Source: Pigmentiphaga sp.
Lineage (GTDB): Bacteria; Pseudomonadota; Gammaproteobacteria; Burkholderiales; Burkholderiaceae_B
Direction of reading: 5' to 3'
DNA: 64,000 nucleotides
Assembly (NCBI GenBank): GCA_023228945.1
Contig: JALOAI010000001.1
Coordinates: forward strand, 62,001-126,000
Shown piece by piece: positions 20,147 to 30,036 of the stretch. The notes under the pieces were generated by a model, which ran no database searches, was not told the origin of the DNA, and saw nothing but the letters and a program-made list of their open reading frames with translations. Every line of letters begins with the position of its first letter. Position 1 is the first letter of the stretch. The position numbers and the translations under genes were made by a program.

Positions 20147-23100
20147 GGACGCTGCTCCGCCACGATCACGAGCCGGGTGTCGCGCGGATCCGTGGCGGCG
20201 GTCGCCGCTGGCGGCGCGGCCGCGCTGGCGGCGCGGAACTCCGGCTGGTACATGGCGGAGACCACGGCGGCGGGCACGTGGTAGCTTCCTGGATTCAGCA
20301 CTTGCACGCGATAGAGCAGCGAGACCGTGCCGTCGACGTCCAGGGCCGCGACGAAGCGATCATCGCGATAGCTGCGCTCATGTACCCGGCCGTCGCGCAG
20401 GCTGTCGCGCAGGGTTACGCCATCGTAGTCAGCGTCGGGCAGGGCGTCGTCGTCCAGCAGGGCGAGATTGTCCAGGGCGAATCCGGCGGGCAACGGATCG
20501 ACCAGCAGCGCCTGGCGCACCGGACGTTCCGCCTGGGCATCGAGGCGCACGATCAGGGCATCGCCGGAAACCAGCGGTTCGCCATTCCAGGGAGTGCCGT
20601 CGGGATGGAACCAGCGGCGCTCGACCTTGAGGCCGGTGGCGGTATCGGCGCCCTGCGCGGCGTCGCGCGGATAGCCCTGCCAATCGGTGCGGACGAAGAC
20701 GGGATGCGAGCCGGGGTTGTGCAGCGTCAGCGCGGGAGAGGCCGCTTGCAGCGCGGGTTCCGCCCGCCAGTGGGTGGCGTCGGTGGCGGGCGTCAGTTGC
20801 CGTGCCGCATCGCTGCCCAACCGCACTTGCAGCCGCCAGTCCTGGCCCTGTGCCGCCGCGGGGAGCGCCAGGCCGGCCTGCACCAGCGCCTGCCATTCTT
20901 GCGTGGACAAGCCCCGACCCTGGCGCTGGTTCAGGATCTCCAGTACCTCCGCCAGCCACGTGTCGCGGTGATCGGCGAGCACGTTGTGCCGATAGGCGAG
21001 CGCCAGTGACCAGGCAAGATCGCGCAGGCGCGAGCCGTAATCCGTGGTGCCGGCCGTCCAGGGCGTAGCCTGGTACACCTGGGATGCGGCGCGCTGGAAG
21101 GCGGCTTCGGCGCGAGGCTGGTCGCCCATCGCCTGTAGCGCCAACCCCAGTTGCAACAGGGGCAGCGGCGAGAGCGCGCGGGCTCGATGCTGATCCCACA
21201 GTTGGCGCAGCGTACCGAGCGGCGCCTGCTGGCGCTGGGCAAGCACATAGCCGGCCAGCGCCGCGGCGGCAAAACGGGCGTGGGCTTCGTCCGCCCACAT
21301 CCGGTCGGCCTTGGCATAAGGCGCGTCCGGATTGTCGCCGGCTTTGGCCACAGGCAGCTCTTGCAGCGCCGCCGGCGCGCCCTGGAGCTGTCCGCGCGTG
21401 GCGTCGAGTGCGGCCGAGAGCAGGTCGGGGGGCAAGGGCTGGCTGGCCTGGGCCATATCATTCAGGAATTGCGCCACCCAGGCGGTCAGCCACGGGTCGG
21501 CGTCGCCGCCTGGCCACAGGGTGAAAGCTCCCCCGGGTGTTTGCAGGCGGACGAGACGAGCCACGGCCTGGGCCAGCCGGCCGGGAATGGCCTCCGGCGA
21601 GGGTAGCGGCGCGGCGGCCAAGCCGGGGGCCGGGGGCAGCGCCGCCAACTGGCCGGCGGACAGCCAAAGCAAGGGATAGTGAGCGCTGACGGTTTGCTCG
21701 GCGCAGGGATAGGCGTACGTTAACAGCGCGCTGGCCCATGGCGCCCAATCCAGTGCTGGCTGGGCGGCGCCCCTGACGCCCAGTTGGCGGCCGGCGGGCA
21801 GAGTCTGGGCGAGGGCGGAAAGCGGCACCGTCAGGTGTGCGCCCGCCGGCACGCTGATGAAACCTGTCGCGCTGCTGGCGGCGGCAGTGGGCAGCACGGG
21901 CAGCTCGCGAGTGCGTTCCGGCAGGGCCACCGCGGGATCCCGAGGCTGGCGTTGCAAGCTCAGCGCGGCCGGCCCGGGTTCGGCGGCGGCTTCGAGCATG
22001 ATGGCCAGGCGCTGGCGCTCGCTGTCGGCCAGCGTCACGCTGCCGGCGGCGGGGCGAGGCGGCTGCAAGGCGCCATCGGCCTTGAGGCGCCAGTCGAGTA
22101 TGCCATTCCCGCCGCTGCGGTTCTGCAGCTCGAGCCAGGCTTGCGATCGGTCGCCGGTGCGCAGGAACAACGGTGTGGCCCAATCGGCAACCCAGGGCGA
22201 CACGAGGGTGACATCGCTTTGCCCGCTGCCGTACCGGCGCTCGCCGAAGGCCACGGCCTGCAGGCGCAGGCGGCCATCGAAATCGGGCAGTTCGAGCGCC
22301 ACCGTGGCCCGGCCCTCGGCATCGAAGCCGACCGGGCCATGGAAAATGTCGACCAGCTTCACCGGGATGGTCAGGTCGCCGCGCATGGCCCCCGCGCTGT
22401 CGCCGCCCCAGCGCAGGCGGGCGGTGGTGCCGGGCATGCGTTCGATGAGTCGGCCGTAGAGATCGAGCAACCGGCCATCGTAGCGTTGCTGGCCGAACCA
22501 GGCCTGCCAGGGCGACGGCAAGGTGTCGCCCACCAGATCGAGAATACCGGTGTCCACCGCCGACACCGTGACGTACAGCGGGTCGGAGCCGGGCGCCGGT
22601 GCTTCCGCCAACTGGATCTCGAGGTCGAGCGTGGTGCCGGGGCGGACCTGCGGCGGATGCGAGAGGGCCAGCTCGAGCCGGCGATCGCGGCGGTCGAGCG
22701 CCACATAGGCGATACCCACCGCCCGGCTGGGGGTGGCCTGCCGGGTGTCGCCTTCGCCGGCGGGCCGGAAGACCGTGGCGGTAACGTAGGCGTCGTGGCG
22801 GGCCAGGCCCTCCGGCCACGGCACTTCGACCACGCTGCCCGTGGCCAGCACCGGTACGCGCGCGCTCCACAGCACCCGGTCGGTTTCGAGGGTGAGCACG
22901 GCGATACCGTCGTGCGGCGGCTGCACTTCCACCTGTAGCGCGCGGGTGGCGGCCGTCACGGGCTGCGGGCCCACCTTGAGCTGCACGCGATCGGGGCGCT
23001 GGCCGAGTTCGCCGGCGGCCTCGGCATCCCAGCCGGCAAAAAAGCGATACGTCAGCATCTCGCCGGTGTCGGAATCGAGAATTTCCAGGCGATAGCGGCC

Positions 23101-25467
23101 CCATTGCACGGGAAACTGCAAGGTATTCTGGCCGCTCGCGAGATCGAGCGACAGGGCCTCGACCAGTTCGTCCTGGTCGATGAAGGCGCTGCTCCAGCCG
23201 CTTTGCTCGTCGTAGCGCCAATGGTATTCGCGGTGCTCGCGCAACAGCCGCACCTCGGCTTGCGACAGGCCCGAGAGCTGGCCCTGCGGGTCGACGCGGA
23301 TGACGTCGAACGTGGCATTGCCGCCGTCGGCGGTGGTGTCGCCGGCAAACCCAGGGCGTATGCCGATGAGGACGGGAGCGGGCCAGAGGGTGGCCTCGGC
23401 CTGGCGGATCACCGGCCGGCCGCCGCTGTCGAGCAGTCGCAGGCTGGCGATCCAGCGCGTGGGAGCGGTGGCCGCCATGAGGCTGGATGGCACGCGCCAT
23501 TCGGCCCGCCCCTCGGCGTCGAGCTCCAGTTCGGGCAACGATTGCCAGTTGTCCTCGCTGGTCCTGGCCAGATCGCCGAAACGGTAGCCCGGCCAGGCGG
23601 CGGGCAGAAGCTGGTCCGCGGGTTCGCCGCGCATTTCGGAAACCACGCGGTGGCCAGCCGCGGGCGCGCCGTGGCGGTAGTCTCCCTGCAGCGTGAGGCG
23701 CCAGTCCTCGCCGGCGGCCAGAGCCGGCGGATGTTCATCGAAAGTCAGCTCCAGTCGTTCGGGCAGGAAGTCCTCCACCTGGAAATTCCACACCCCCAGC
23801 GGCGTGGCGTCGCCAGGCTCGGCGCGCAGCTCGAGCCGCCAGCGGCCGGTGGGCGCGTCGGCGGGCAGGTCGAAGCCGCCCTGCAGGTAGCCTGCCTCGC
23901 TGGCCGAGGGCCGCCAATGCTCGGTGCGAACCACCCGGCCATCGGGTTGCTTCCAATCGGCCTGTACGGCCTGTGGCGGCAGCGCCTCGCCGTCGGCGTT
24001 GCGCACCAGTGCCGAGACGACGAAGGTTTCGCCCGGTCGGTACAGGGTGCGTCCCGCCCAGATGAAGGCGCGGGGATCGCCGCCCGGCAGGCCGGTGACG
24101 GGAAACTCGCTCAGGTCCAGCGCCGGCTGGTAGAGCGCCAGCAGGCTTTGTTCGTCGCCACGCCGGGCTCGCAGCACGCGCGCGGCGCGCCAGTCGCCGT
24201 CGAAGCTGACCTTGCCTTCGGCGTCGCTGATGGCGCTGGCCAGGGTCTGGCCGCGGGCATCGAGCAGGCTCACCTCGACGCCGGGCATGGCGGAGGCATC
24301 GCGCAGGGAAGTAACAAAGGCCGTGTGCTGGCGTTCGTGCTGGCGCAGGTGCAGGCCGATATCACTGACGTAGAAGTGCGTGACCTGGAACTCGTAGCGG
24401 TAACGCCCCGGCTCGCTCATGATGGCGATGTAGATGCCGGGCGCGCGCAGCGCCTCGATGGCTTCCACCGGCAAAAAGCTGGTCTGGCGCAGATCGCGGT
24501 CGGGAGTGGTGTCGAAGCGGCCGCGGAACACGCTTTCGCCCAGGGGAGCGAGCTGGTCGAGCTCCCAGGTACCGACATTGCCCTGCAGGGCGCGGTTGCT
24601 GCGGTAGCGCCAGCGGTCGTCATCGTTGCCGCTGCCCAGGCCATAGCCGAGCACTTTGTCGTAGAAGTCGGCCACGCGCTCGGGGCGGATGCGCAGGAAC
24701 TCCACGTCGACCACCGGAACATTGACGGTGACCACCGGCAGGCCGCCGTTCTGGCCGGCCGGCAGCACCACGCCGCGGCTGGCGAAATAGAAGGTGGGCG
24801 GCATGGCCGGGCTGTCGACCCGGCAATCGGCCGCCTGCCGCATGGCGGTACCGTTGCCGGCCAGCAAGGGCGGACCGGCCTGTACCCGGTATTGCCGGGA
24901 GGGCCGGGCGGCGGTGTACCACAGCAGATGAGGGTTGTCGTCCAGGCTCCAGGCCGCCGGCAAGACCTTGCCTGGGCTCGCATCGCGGGAGCCGGGGGCT
25001 GCGGTGGCGTCGGCCGCATCGGCCGCCGCCTCGTCGACTGCGCCGGAACCGTCGGCTTCGTTGCCGTCGTTCGTGGCGTCCGAGTCGGCAAGCGGTCCGA
25101 GGTCGAAGGCTTGCAGTGCGGCCCCGAAATCCTGATCGCGGGCCAGCGGCTGTTCAAACGTGAGGAGCAGCGCGGGCCGGCCCTGGAACAAGCGGGCATC
25201 GCAGGAAAGCAGGGCGGGCGGACCCGCCTCGGCGATGGGTTGGCTGGGCGACGCCGCGCCTTCGGGTGGCGCGGCGCTTGGCGTGCCAGGGTTTGCGGTG
25301 GTGCCCGAGGAAATCGCCGGTGTGCCGGAAGCGGCGGCGGCCGCGGTGGCCGAAGGTGTTTCCTGAGCCGTCAGGCGTCCGAGCCAGGCGCCGGCGGCGG
25401 CCGCCACCAGGAGCAGCAGAATACCCGCCGCGATGCGCCAGAATGAACGTTGCGTGGACGCGGCCAT
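20143..25467 (-). CDS. alpha-2-macroglobulin family protein (YfhM-type)
   Basis: Large periplasmic protease trap of 1,774 residues. ATG 25467 has CAGGAG 8 nt upstream; further upstream frame is low-complexity. N-terminus: one hydrophobic anchor (about residues 11-32) and no cysteine before about residue 90, so it is anchored by a helix rather than a lipid. A long Ala/Pro/Thr/Ser linker follows, then macroglobulin beta-domains, the YRPGETFVVSALVRN segment, a bait-like region and the thioester motif PCAEQ (Cys1255) that covalently traps attacking proteases. Followed by pbpC, the usual partner. Usual bacterial members are lipoproteins of about 1,550-1,700 residues, so this one is somewhat long. 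Confidence 0.93.
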   Translation of the reverse strand: MAASTQRSFWRIAAGILLLLVAAAAGAWLGRLTAQETPSATAAAAASGTPAISSGTTANPGTPSAAPPEGAASPSQPIAEAGPPALLSCDARLFQGRPALLLTFEQPLARDQDFGAALQAFDLGPLADSDATNDGNEADGSGAVDEAAADAADATAAPGSRDASPGKVLPAAWSLDDNPHLLWYTAARPSRQYRVQAGPPLLAGNGTAMRQAADCRVDSPAMPPTFYFASRGVVLPAGQNGGLPVVTVNVPVVDVEFLRIRPERVADFYDKVLGYGLGSGNDDDRWRYRSNRALQGNVGTWELDQLAPLGESVFRGRFDTTPDRDLRQTSFLPVEAIEALRAPGIYIAIMSEPGRYRYEFQVTHFYVSDIGLHLRQHERQHTAFVTSLRDASAMPGVEVSLLDARGQTLASAISDAEGKVSFDGDWRAARVLRARRGDEQSLLALYQPALDLSEFPVTGLPGGDPRAFIWAGRTLYRPGETFVVSALVRNADGEALPPQAVQADWKQPDGRVVRTEHWRPSASEAGYLQGGFDLPADAPTGRWRLELRAEPGDATPLGVWNFQVEDFLPERLELTFDEHPPALAAGEDWRLTLQGDYRHGAPAAGHRVVSEMRGEPADQLLPAAWPGYRFGDLARTSEDNWQSLPELELDAEGRAEWRVPSSLMAATAPTRWIASLRLLDSGGRPVIRQAEATLWPAPVLIGIRPGFAGDTTADGGNATFDVIRVDPQGQLSGLSQAEVRLLREHREYHWRYDEQSGWSSAFIDQDELVEALSLDLASGQNTLQFPVQWGRYRLEILDSDTGEMLTYRFFAGWDAEAAGELGQRPDRVQLKVGPQPVTAATRALQVEVQPPHDGIAVLTLETDRVLWSARVPVLATGSVVEVPWPEGLARHDAYVTATVFRPAGEGDTRQATPSRAVGIAYVALDRRDRRLELALSHPPQVRPGTTLDLEIQLAEAPAPGSDPLYVTVSAVDTGILDLVGDTLPSPWQAWFGQQRYDGRLLDLYGRLIERMPGTTARLRWGGDSAGAMRGDLTIPVKLVDIFHGPVGFDAEGRATVALELPDFDGRLRLQAVAFGERRYGSGQSDVTLVSPWVADWATPLFLRTGDRSQAWLELQNRSGGNGILDWRLKADGALQPPRPAAGSVTLADSERQRLAIMLEAAAEPGPAALSLQRQPRDPAVALPERTRELPVLPTAAASSATGFISVPAGAHLTVPLSALAQTLPAGRQLGVRGAAQPALDWAPWASALLTYAYPCAEQTVSAHYPLLWLSAGQLAALPPAPGLAAAPLPSPEAIPGRLAQAVARLVRLQTPGGAFTLWPGGDADPWLTAWVAQFLNDMAQASQPLPPDLLSAALDATRGQLQGAPAALQELPVAKAGDNPDAPYAKADRMWADEAHARFAAAALAGYVLAQRQQAPLGTLRQLWDQHRARALSPLPLLQLGLALQAMGDQPRAEAAFQRAASQVYQATPWTAGTTDYGSRLRDLAWSLALAYRHNVLADHRDTWLAEVLEILNQRQGRGLSTQEWQALVQAGLALPAAAQGQDWRLQVRLGSDAARQLTPATDATHWRAEPALQAASPALTLHNPGSHPVFVRTDWQGYPRDAAQGADTATGLKVERRWFHPDGTPWNGEPLVSGDALIVRLDAQAERPVRQALLVDPLPAGFALDNLALLDDDALPDADYDGVTLRDSLRDGRVHERSYRDDRFVAALDVDGTVSLLYRVQVLNPGSYHVPAAVVSAMYQPEFRAASAAAPPAATAATDPRDTRLVIVAEQRP

Positions 25468-25869
25468 AAACACACTCCTGCAAGAGCCTGGAATCAGTAA
25501 AGTGGGACGCCTGGCCCCGCGCGTTCTGGGCCTGGCGCGGCCACCATTGTGCCGCAAAGCCATGAACGTCCCAAGACGGGGCGGCACAAGACGCTGACGG
25601 CGCGGTCCCGGGATCGCAAGTGGCGTCCGGCAGCGGCGCGGAGGCCGGTCGTATCGGTTGGCCAGCCGTTCGCGGCCTTGCCGATGAGGGCGGTGTTGGC
25701 CAGCCTTGGAATACGAACAGCGGCCAATCGCCGAGCGGGTGCTTCCACGGTGAGGTCACGGCGCTTTCGGTTCGGTGCGGGGGATGGGCTCACCGCGCGG
25801 TGCCGTTGGCCGCTCACGGGCTAAAATGGCGATTTTCCGCCGTCGCCGCCGCTACTTAGCCATCACACC
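25468..25869. other. 402-bp divergent intergenic region
   Basis: Between the macroglobulin gene (leftward) and purL (rightward). A TAAAAT hexamer at 25822-25827 could be the purL -10 box but no convincing -35 is seen. No RNA gene, repeat or believable small gene was recognised. Confidence 0.4.
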
Positions 25870-28800
25870 GTGTCTACCCTGATCCGTCTTTCTGGTTCCC
25901 TCGCCCTGTCCAACTTTCGTCGCGAGCGCCTTCTGGCGCGCCTGCGGGCGATGGAGGCGCCGGTGGCCGACGTCCATGCGCGCTATGTGCATTTCGTTCA
26001 TTGTCCCCAGGGGCTCGAGGCTGCCGAACGAGGCCGGCTCGAAGCCCTGCTGGAGTACGGCGAGCCGGCGGCCGAGGCCGAAGGCCTGCACCTGCTGGTG
26101 ATCCCGCGCCTGGGCACGATTTCGCCCTGGGCCAGCAAGGCCACCGATATTGCGCATAATTGCGGCCTGGCCAACGTGCATCGCATCGAACGCGCCGTGC
26201 GTTATACGCTGGTGCCCCGACGCGGTTGGCTGGGCGGCAAGAAACTCGAAGCCGAGCAACTCGCGCAAGTGGCCGCCGCCTTGCACGACCGCATGGTCGA
26301 AACCGTGGTCGACGACGCCTTCGATGGCGCGGCGCTGTTCACCGAGCTCGCCGGCAAGGCCATGGCGCGCATCCCGGTGCAGAAGGAGGGCCGGGCGGCC
26401 CTGGAGCGGGCCGACCGCGAGCTGGGCCTGGCCTTGTCCGAAGACGAAATCGATTATCTGGCCGACGCCTTCGGCCAGTTGCGGCGCGATCCCACCGACG
26501 TCGAGCTGATGATGTTCGCCCAGGCCAACAGCGAACATTGCCGGCACAAAATCTTCAACGCGCAATGGGTGATCGACGGCGAGGCCCAGCCCCATACCCT
26601 GTTCGGAATGATCCGCCAAACCCATGCCGCCCAGCCGCGCGGCACGGTGGTGGCCTATTCCGACAATGCCGCCGTCATGGAGGGCGGCCCCGGCCAGCGC
26701 TTCCATCCGGTGGCCGAGGGTCATGAATATCAAGGCCGTCCGGCGGTCATGCACACCTTGATGAAGGTCGAAACCCACAACCACCCCACCGCGATCGCGC
26801 CGTTTGCCGGCGCGTCCACCGGCGCGGGCGGCGAGATCCGCGACGAAGGCGCCACCGGCCGGGGTTCCAAACCCAAGGCCGGCCTGACCGGTTTCACGGT
26901 GTCGCACCTGCGCCTGCCCGACTTGCCGCGGCACTGGGAAAACGACCACCATGGCCTGCCCGAGCGCATCGCCAGCCCGCTGGACATCATGATCCAGGGC
27001 CCGATCGGCGGCGCGGCCTTCAATAACGAGTTCGGCCGGCCCAACGTCGCCGGCTATTTCCGCACCTACGAGCAAACCGCGGGAGGGCGCCGCTGGGGCT
27101 ACCACAAGCCCATCATGATCGCCGGCGGCCTGGGCAGCATCGACGATGGCCTGACCCACAAGAAGCCGCTGCCGGCCGGCAGCCTGCTGATCCAGCTCGG
27201 CGGCCCGGGCATGCGCATCGGTATGGGTGGCAGCGCGGCGTCCAGCATGGGCGTGGGCAGCAACACCGCCGAACTGGATTTCGACTCCGTCCAGCGCGGC
27301 AACCCCGAGATCGAGCGCCGCGCGCAAGAGGTGATCGACCGCTGCTGGCAACTGGGCGAAAACAATCCCATCCTGTCGATCCACGACGTCGGCGCCGGCG
27401 GGCTGTCCAATGCCTTCCCCGAAATCGTGAATGACGCCGGTCGCGGCGCCACCTTCGATCTGCGCGAAGTCCACCTGGAAGAATCCGGCATGTCGCCGGC
27501 CGAGATCTGGTGCAACGAGTCGCAAGAGCGCTATGTGCTCGCCATCGACCCGGACGACCTGCCGCGTTTCCGCGCCATGGCCGAGCGCGAGCGCTGTCCC
27601 TTCGCCGTCGTCGGCGTGGCCACCGAAGAGCGGCAGCTGCGCGTGGTGGATGGCGAAGGCCTGGAGCCGCTGCCGGGCGACGCGCCGGCCGCCGGAGCGC
27701 CCGAGCGCCCGGTGGATCTGCCGATCGACGTGATCCTGGGCAAGCCGCCGCGCATGCTGCGCGATGTCGCCCGCGAAGCCGGAGTGAGCGAGGCGCTCGA
27801 CATCGCCGCCCTGGATCTCGACACTCTGGCGCTCGATGTGCTGCGCCATCCCACGGTGGCCAACAAAACCTTCCTCATCACCATCGGCGACCGCACCGTG
27901 GGCGGCCTGGTGTCGCGCGACCAGATGGTCGGTCCCTGGCAGGTGCCGGTGGCCGATTGCGCCGTCACGCTGCGCGACTACGACGGTGTGGCCGGCGAGG
28001 CCATGGCCATGGGCGAGCGCACGCCGCTGGCGGTGATCGACGCCGTCGCGTCGGGGCGCATGGCGGTGGCCGAGGCGATCACCAACCTGATGGCGGCGCC
28101 GGTTGCCGCGCTCGAAGACGTCAAGCTGTCGGCCAACTGGATGGCGGCTTGCGGCGAGCCCGGCCAGGATGCCGCGCTCTACGACACCGTGCAGGCGGTC
28201 AGCACCTTCTGCCAGGCGCTGGGCGTGGCGATCCCGGTGGGCAAGGATTCCATGTCCATGCGTACCTCCTGGCAGGAAGCCGGTGACGAGCGCAGGGTCA
28301 TCGCGCCGGTGTCGCTCATCGTGTCGGCGTTCGCGCCGGTGGCCGATGTGCGCCAGGCGCTCACGCCCCAGCTGCGCACCGATGCCGGCGATACCGTGCT
28401 GATCCTGATCGATCTTGGCCAGGGCCGCCAGCGCCTGGGCGGTTCGGTACTGGCGCAAATCCTCAACCAGGTGGGCGACGAGGTACCGGACCTCGACGAT
28501 CCGGAACTGCTGCGCGCGGCCTTCGCCACCGTGAGGGCCCTGGCCGAGCAGGGAGCGGTATTGGCGTATCACGATCGCTCCGATGGCGGCCTGCTGACCA
28601 CGGCCTGCGAGATGGCCTTTGCCGGCCGCGTCGGCGTCTCCCTCAACCTCGACATGCTCACTTTCGATGTCAACGTCGCGGATTGGGGCGATTACAAGAT
28701 CCGTCCCGAGCAAGTGGCGGTGCAGCGCGGCGAGGCGGTGGTGCGCGCCTTGTTCGCCGAAGAAGCGGGCATGCTGCTGCAAGTGCCGGCCGCCGAGCGC

Positions 28801-29886
28801 GACGCCGTGTTGGCGGTGCTGCGCGGCGCGGGCCTGTCCCGGCACTCGCATGTGGTAGGGACGCTCAATCAAACCGACGAGATCGAAGTGTTCTGCGACG
28901 CGCGCAAGGTTTGGGGCCGGCCGCGGGCGGAATTGGCACGGGCCTGGAGCGAAGTCAGCCACCAGATCATGCGCTTGCGCGACAACCCGGCCTGCGCCGA
29001 CGCAGAGTTCGATCGCTGGCTGGAAGCCGACGATCCCGGCCTGGCGCCAGCGGTCGCCTTCGATCCGCAAGAAGACATCGCCGCGCCGTTCATCGCCACG
29101 GGCCAGCGGCCGCGAGTTGCCATTCTGCGCGAACAAGGTTGCAACAGCCAGGTGGAGATGGCCTGGGCGTTCGATGCCGCCGGTTTTGCGGCCTGGGACG
29201 TGCACATGACCGACCTGCTGTCGGGTCGGGTGGAGCTTGCCGATTTCCATGGCCTGGTGGCCGTGGGGGGGTTCAGCTACGGCGACGTGCTGGGTGCCGG
29301 CGAGGGCTGGGCACGCACCATCCGTTTCAATCCGCGCCTGGCCGATGCCTTTGCCGCCTGGTTCGGGCGCACCGACACCTTCGGACTGGGAATCTGCAAC
29401 GGCTGCCAGATGATGGCCGCCATGGCGCCGATGATTCCCGGCGCCGAAGCCTGGCCGCGCTTCACCACCAACACATCGGAAAAATTCGAAGCCCGCCTAT
29501 CGCTGGTTGAAGTTCCGGAATCGCCGTCGATACTGCTGCACGGCATGGCCGGCAGCCGGATGCCGGTGGTCGTATCGCATGGCGAAGGCCGCGCCAACTT
29601 CTCGCAGCAGGGCGACATCGGGGCGGCCACGGTGGCGCTGCGCTACGTAGACAATCACGGACGCACCACCGAAGCCTATCCCGCGAATCCGAATGGCAGC
29701 CCGCAGGGTATTGCGGGCGTGACCACCGCCGACGGCCGCTTCACGGTACTCATGCCGCATCCGGAACGCGGCGTGCGCAACGTGCAGTTGTCGTGGGCGC
29801 CGCCAAATTGGGGGCCGGCCGATAGCGGCGGCCCCTGGACGCCGTGGATGCGGATGTTCCGCAACGCCCGGCGCTGGATCGGCTGA
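25870..29886 (+). CDS. purL: phosphoribosylformylglycinamidine synthase
   Basis: Fourth step of purine synthesis: converts FGAR to FGAM using glutamine and ATP. Single-chain large PurL of 1,338 residues, the normal size. GTG start at 25870. N-terminal PurS-like domain, then two AIRS-like synthetase halves ([19 protein letters not shown] about residue 303, [14 protein letters not shown] about 500, [19 protein letters not shown] about 690), and a C-terminal glutamine amidotransferase with nucleophile Cys1176 in GICNGCQMM and His1297/Glu1299 in MPHPER. Monocistronic; hairpin at 29975-29997 follows. Confidence 0.98.
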   Translation: MSTLIRLSGSLALSNFRRERLLARLRAMEAPVADVHARYVHFVHCPQGLEAAERGRLEALLEYGEPAAEAEGLHLLVIPRLGTISPWASKATDIAHNCGLANVHRIERAVRYTLVPRRGWLGGKKLEAEQLAQVAAALHDRMVETVVDDAFDGAALFTELAGKAMARIPVQKEGRAALERADRELGLALSEDEIDYLADAFGQLRRDPTDVELMMFAQANSEHCRHKIFNAQWVIDGEAQPHTLFGMIRQTHAAQPRGTVVAYSDNAAVMEGGPGQRFHPVAEGHEYQGRPAVMHTLMKVETHNHPTAIAPFAGASTGAGGEIRDEGATGRGSKPKAGLTGFTVSHLRLPDLPRHWENDHHGLPERIASPLDIMIQGPIGGAAFNNEFGRPNVAGYFRTYEQTAGGRRWGYHKPIMIAGGLGSIDDGLTHKKPLPAGSLLIQLGGPGMRIGMGGSAASSMGVGSNTAELDFDSVQRGNPEIERRAQEVIDRCWQLGENNPILSIHDVGAGGLSNAFPEIVNDAGRGATFDLREVHLEESGMSPAEIWCNESQERYVLAIDPDDLPRFRAMAERERCPFAVVGVATEERQLRVVDGEGLEPLPGDAPAAGAPERPVDLPIDVILGKPPRMLRDVAREAGVSEALDIAALDLDTLALDVLRHPTVANKTFLITIGDRTVGGLVSRDQMVGPWQVPVADCAVTLRDYDGVAGEAMAMGERTPLAVIDAVASGRMAVAEAITNLMAAPVAALEDVKLSANWMAACGEPGQDAALYDTVQAVSTFCQALGVAIPVGKDSMSMRTSWQEAGDERRVIAPVSLIVSAFAPVADVRQALTPQLRTDAGDTVLILIDLGQGRQRLGGSVLAQILNQVGDEVPDLDDPELLRAAFATVRALAEQGAVLAYHDRSDGGLLTTACEMAFAGRVGVSLNLDMLTFDVNVADWGDYKIRPEQVAVQRGEAVVRALFAEEAGMLLQVPAAERDAVLAVLRGAGLSRHSHVVGTLNQTDEIEVFCDARKVWGRPRAELARAWSEVSHQIMRLRDNPACADAEFDRWLEADDPGLAPAVAFDPQEDIAAPFIATGQRPRVAILREQGCNSQVEMAWAFDAAGFAAWDVHMTDLLSGRVELADFHGLVAVGGFSYGDVLGAGEGWARTIRFNPRLADAFAAWFGRTDTFGLGICNGCQMMAAMAPMIPGAEAWPRFTTNTSEKFEARLSLVEVPESPSILLHGMAGSRMPVVVSHGEGRANFSQQGDIGAATVALRYVDNHGRTTEAYPANPNGSPQGIAGVTTADGRFTVLMPHPERGVRNVQLSWAPPNWGPADSGGPWTPWMRMFRNARRWIG

Positions 29887-29974
29887 GTGGATACTCCGGG
29901 ACGGTAAAAGCCCGGGCCCGGAAGCGCTACCGCTCAAGCGGGCACAAGCCCTGCCGGCAGGGGCCAGCCCAGCT

Positions 29975-29997
29975 CTGGAGCCATTGCGTGGCTCCAG
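29975..29997. terminator. hairpin between convergent purL and FUSC genes
   Basis: CTGGAGCCA and TGGCTCCAG pair perfectly (9 bp) around TTGCG. It sits between two convergent stop codons (29886 and 30037). No T run is present on either side, so efficient intrinsic termination is uncertain. Confidence 0.4.
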
Positions 29998-30036
29998 GCG
30001 CGGCGCAGGGCCGGCGGCTCGCGCTCGGCGCGGTGC

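Noticed and set aside
25494..25817. 107-codon leftward frame upstream of the macroglobulin gene
   Set aside because: Arg/Pro/Ala-rich with no ribosome site or domain; it lies in a promoter region and looks like a random GC-rich frame.
25852..29250. Leftward open frame of over 1,100 codons across purL
   Set aside because: Antisense shadow of purL, with a His/Arg/Gly-rich composition and no recognisable domain.
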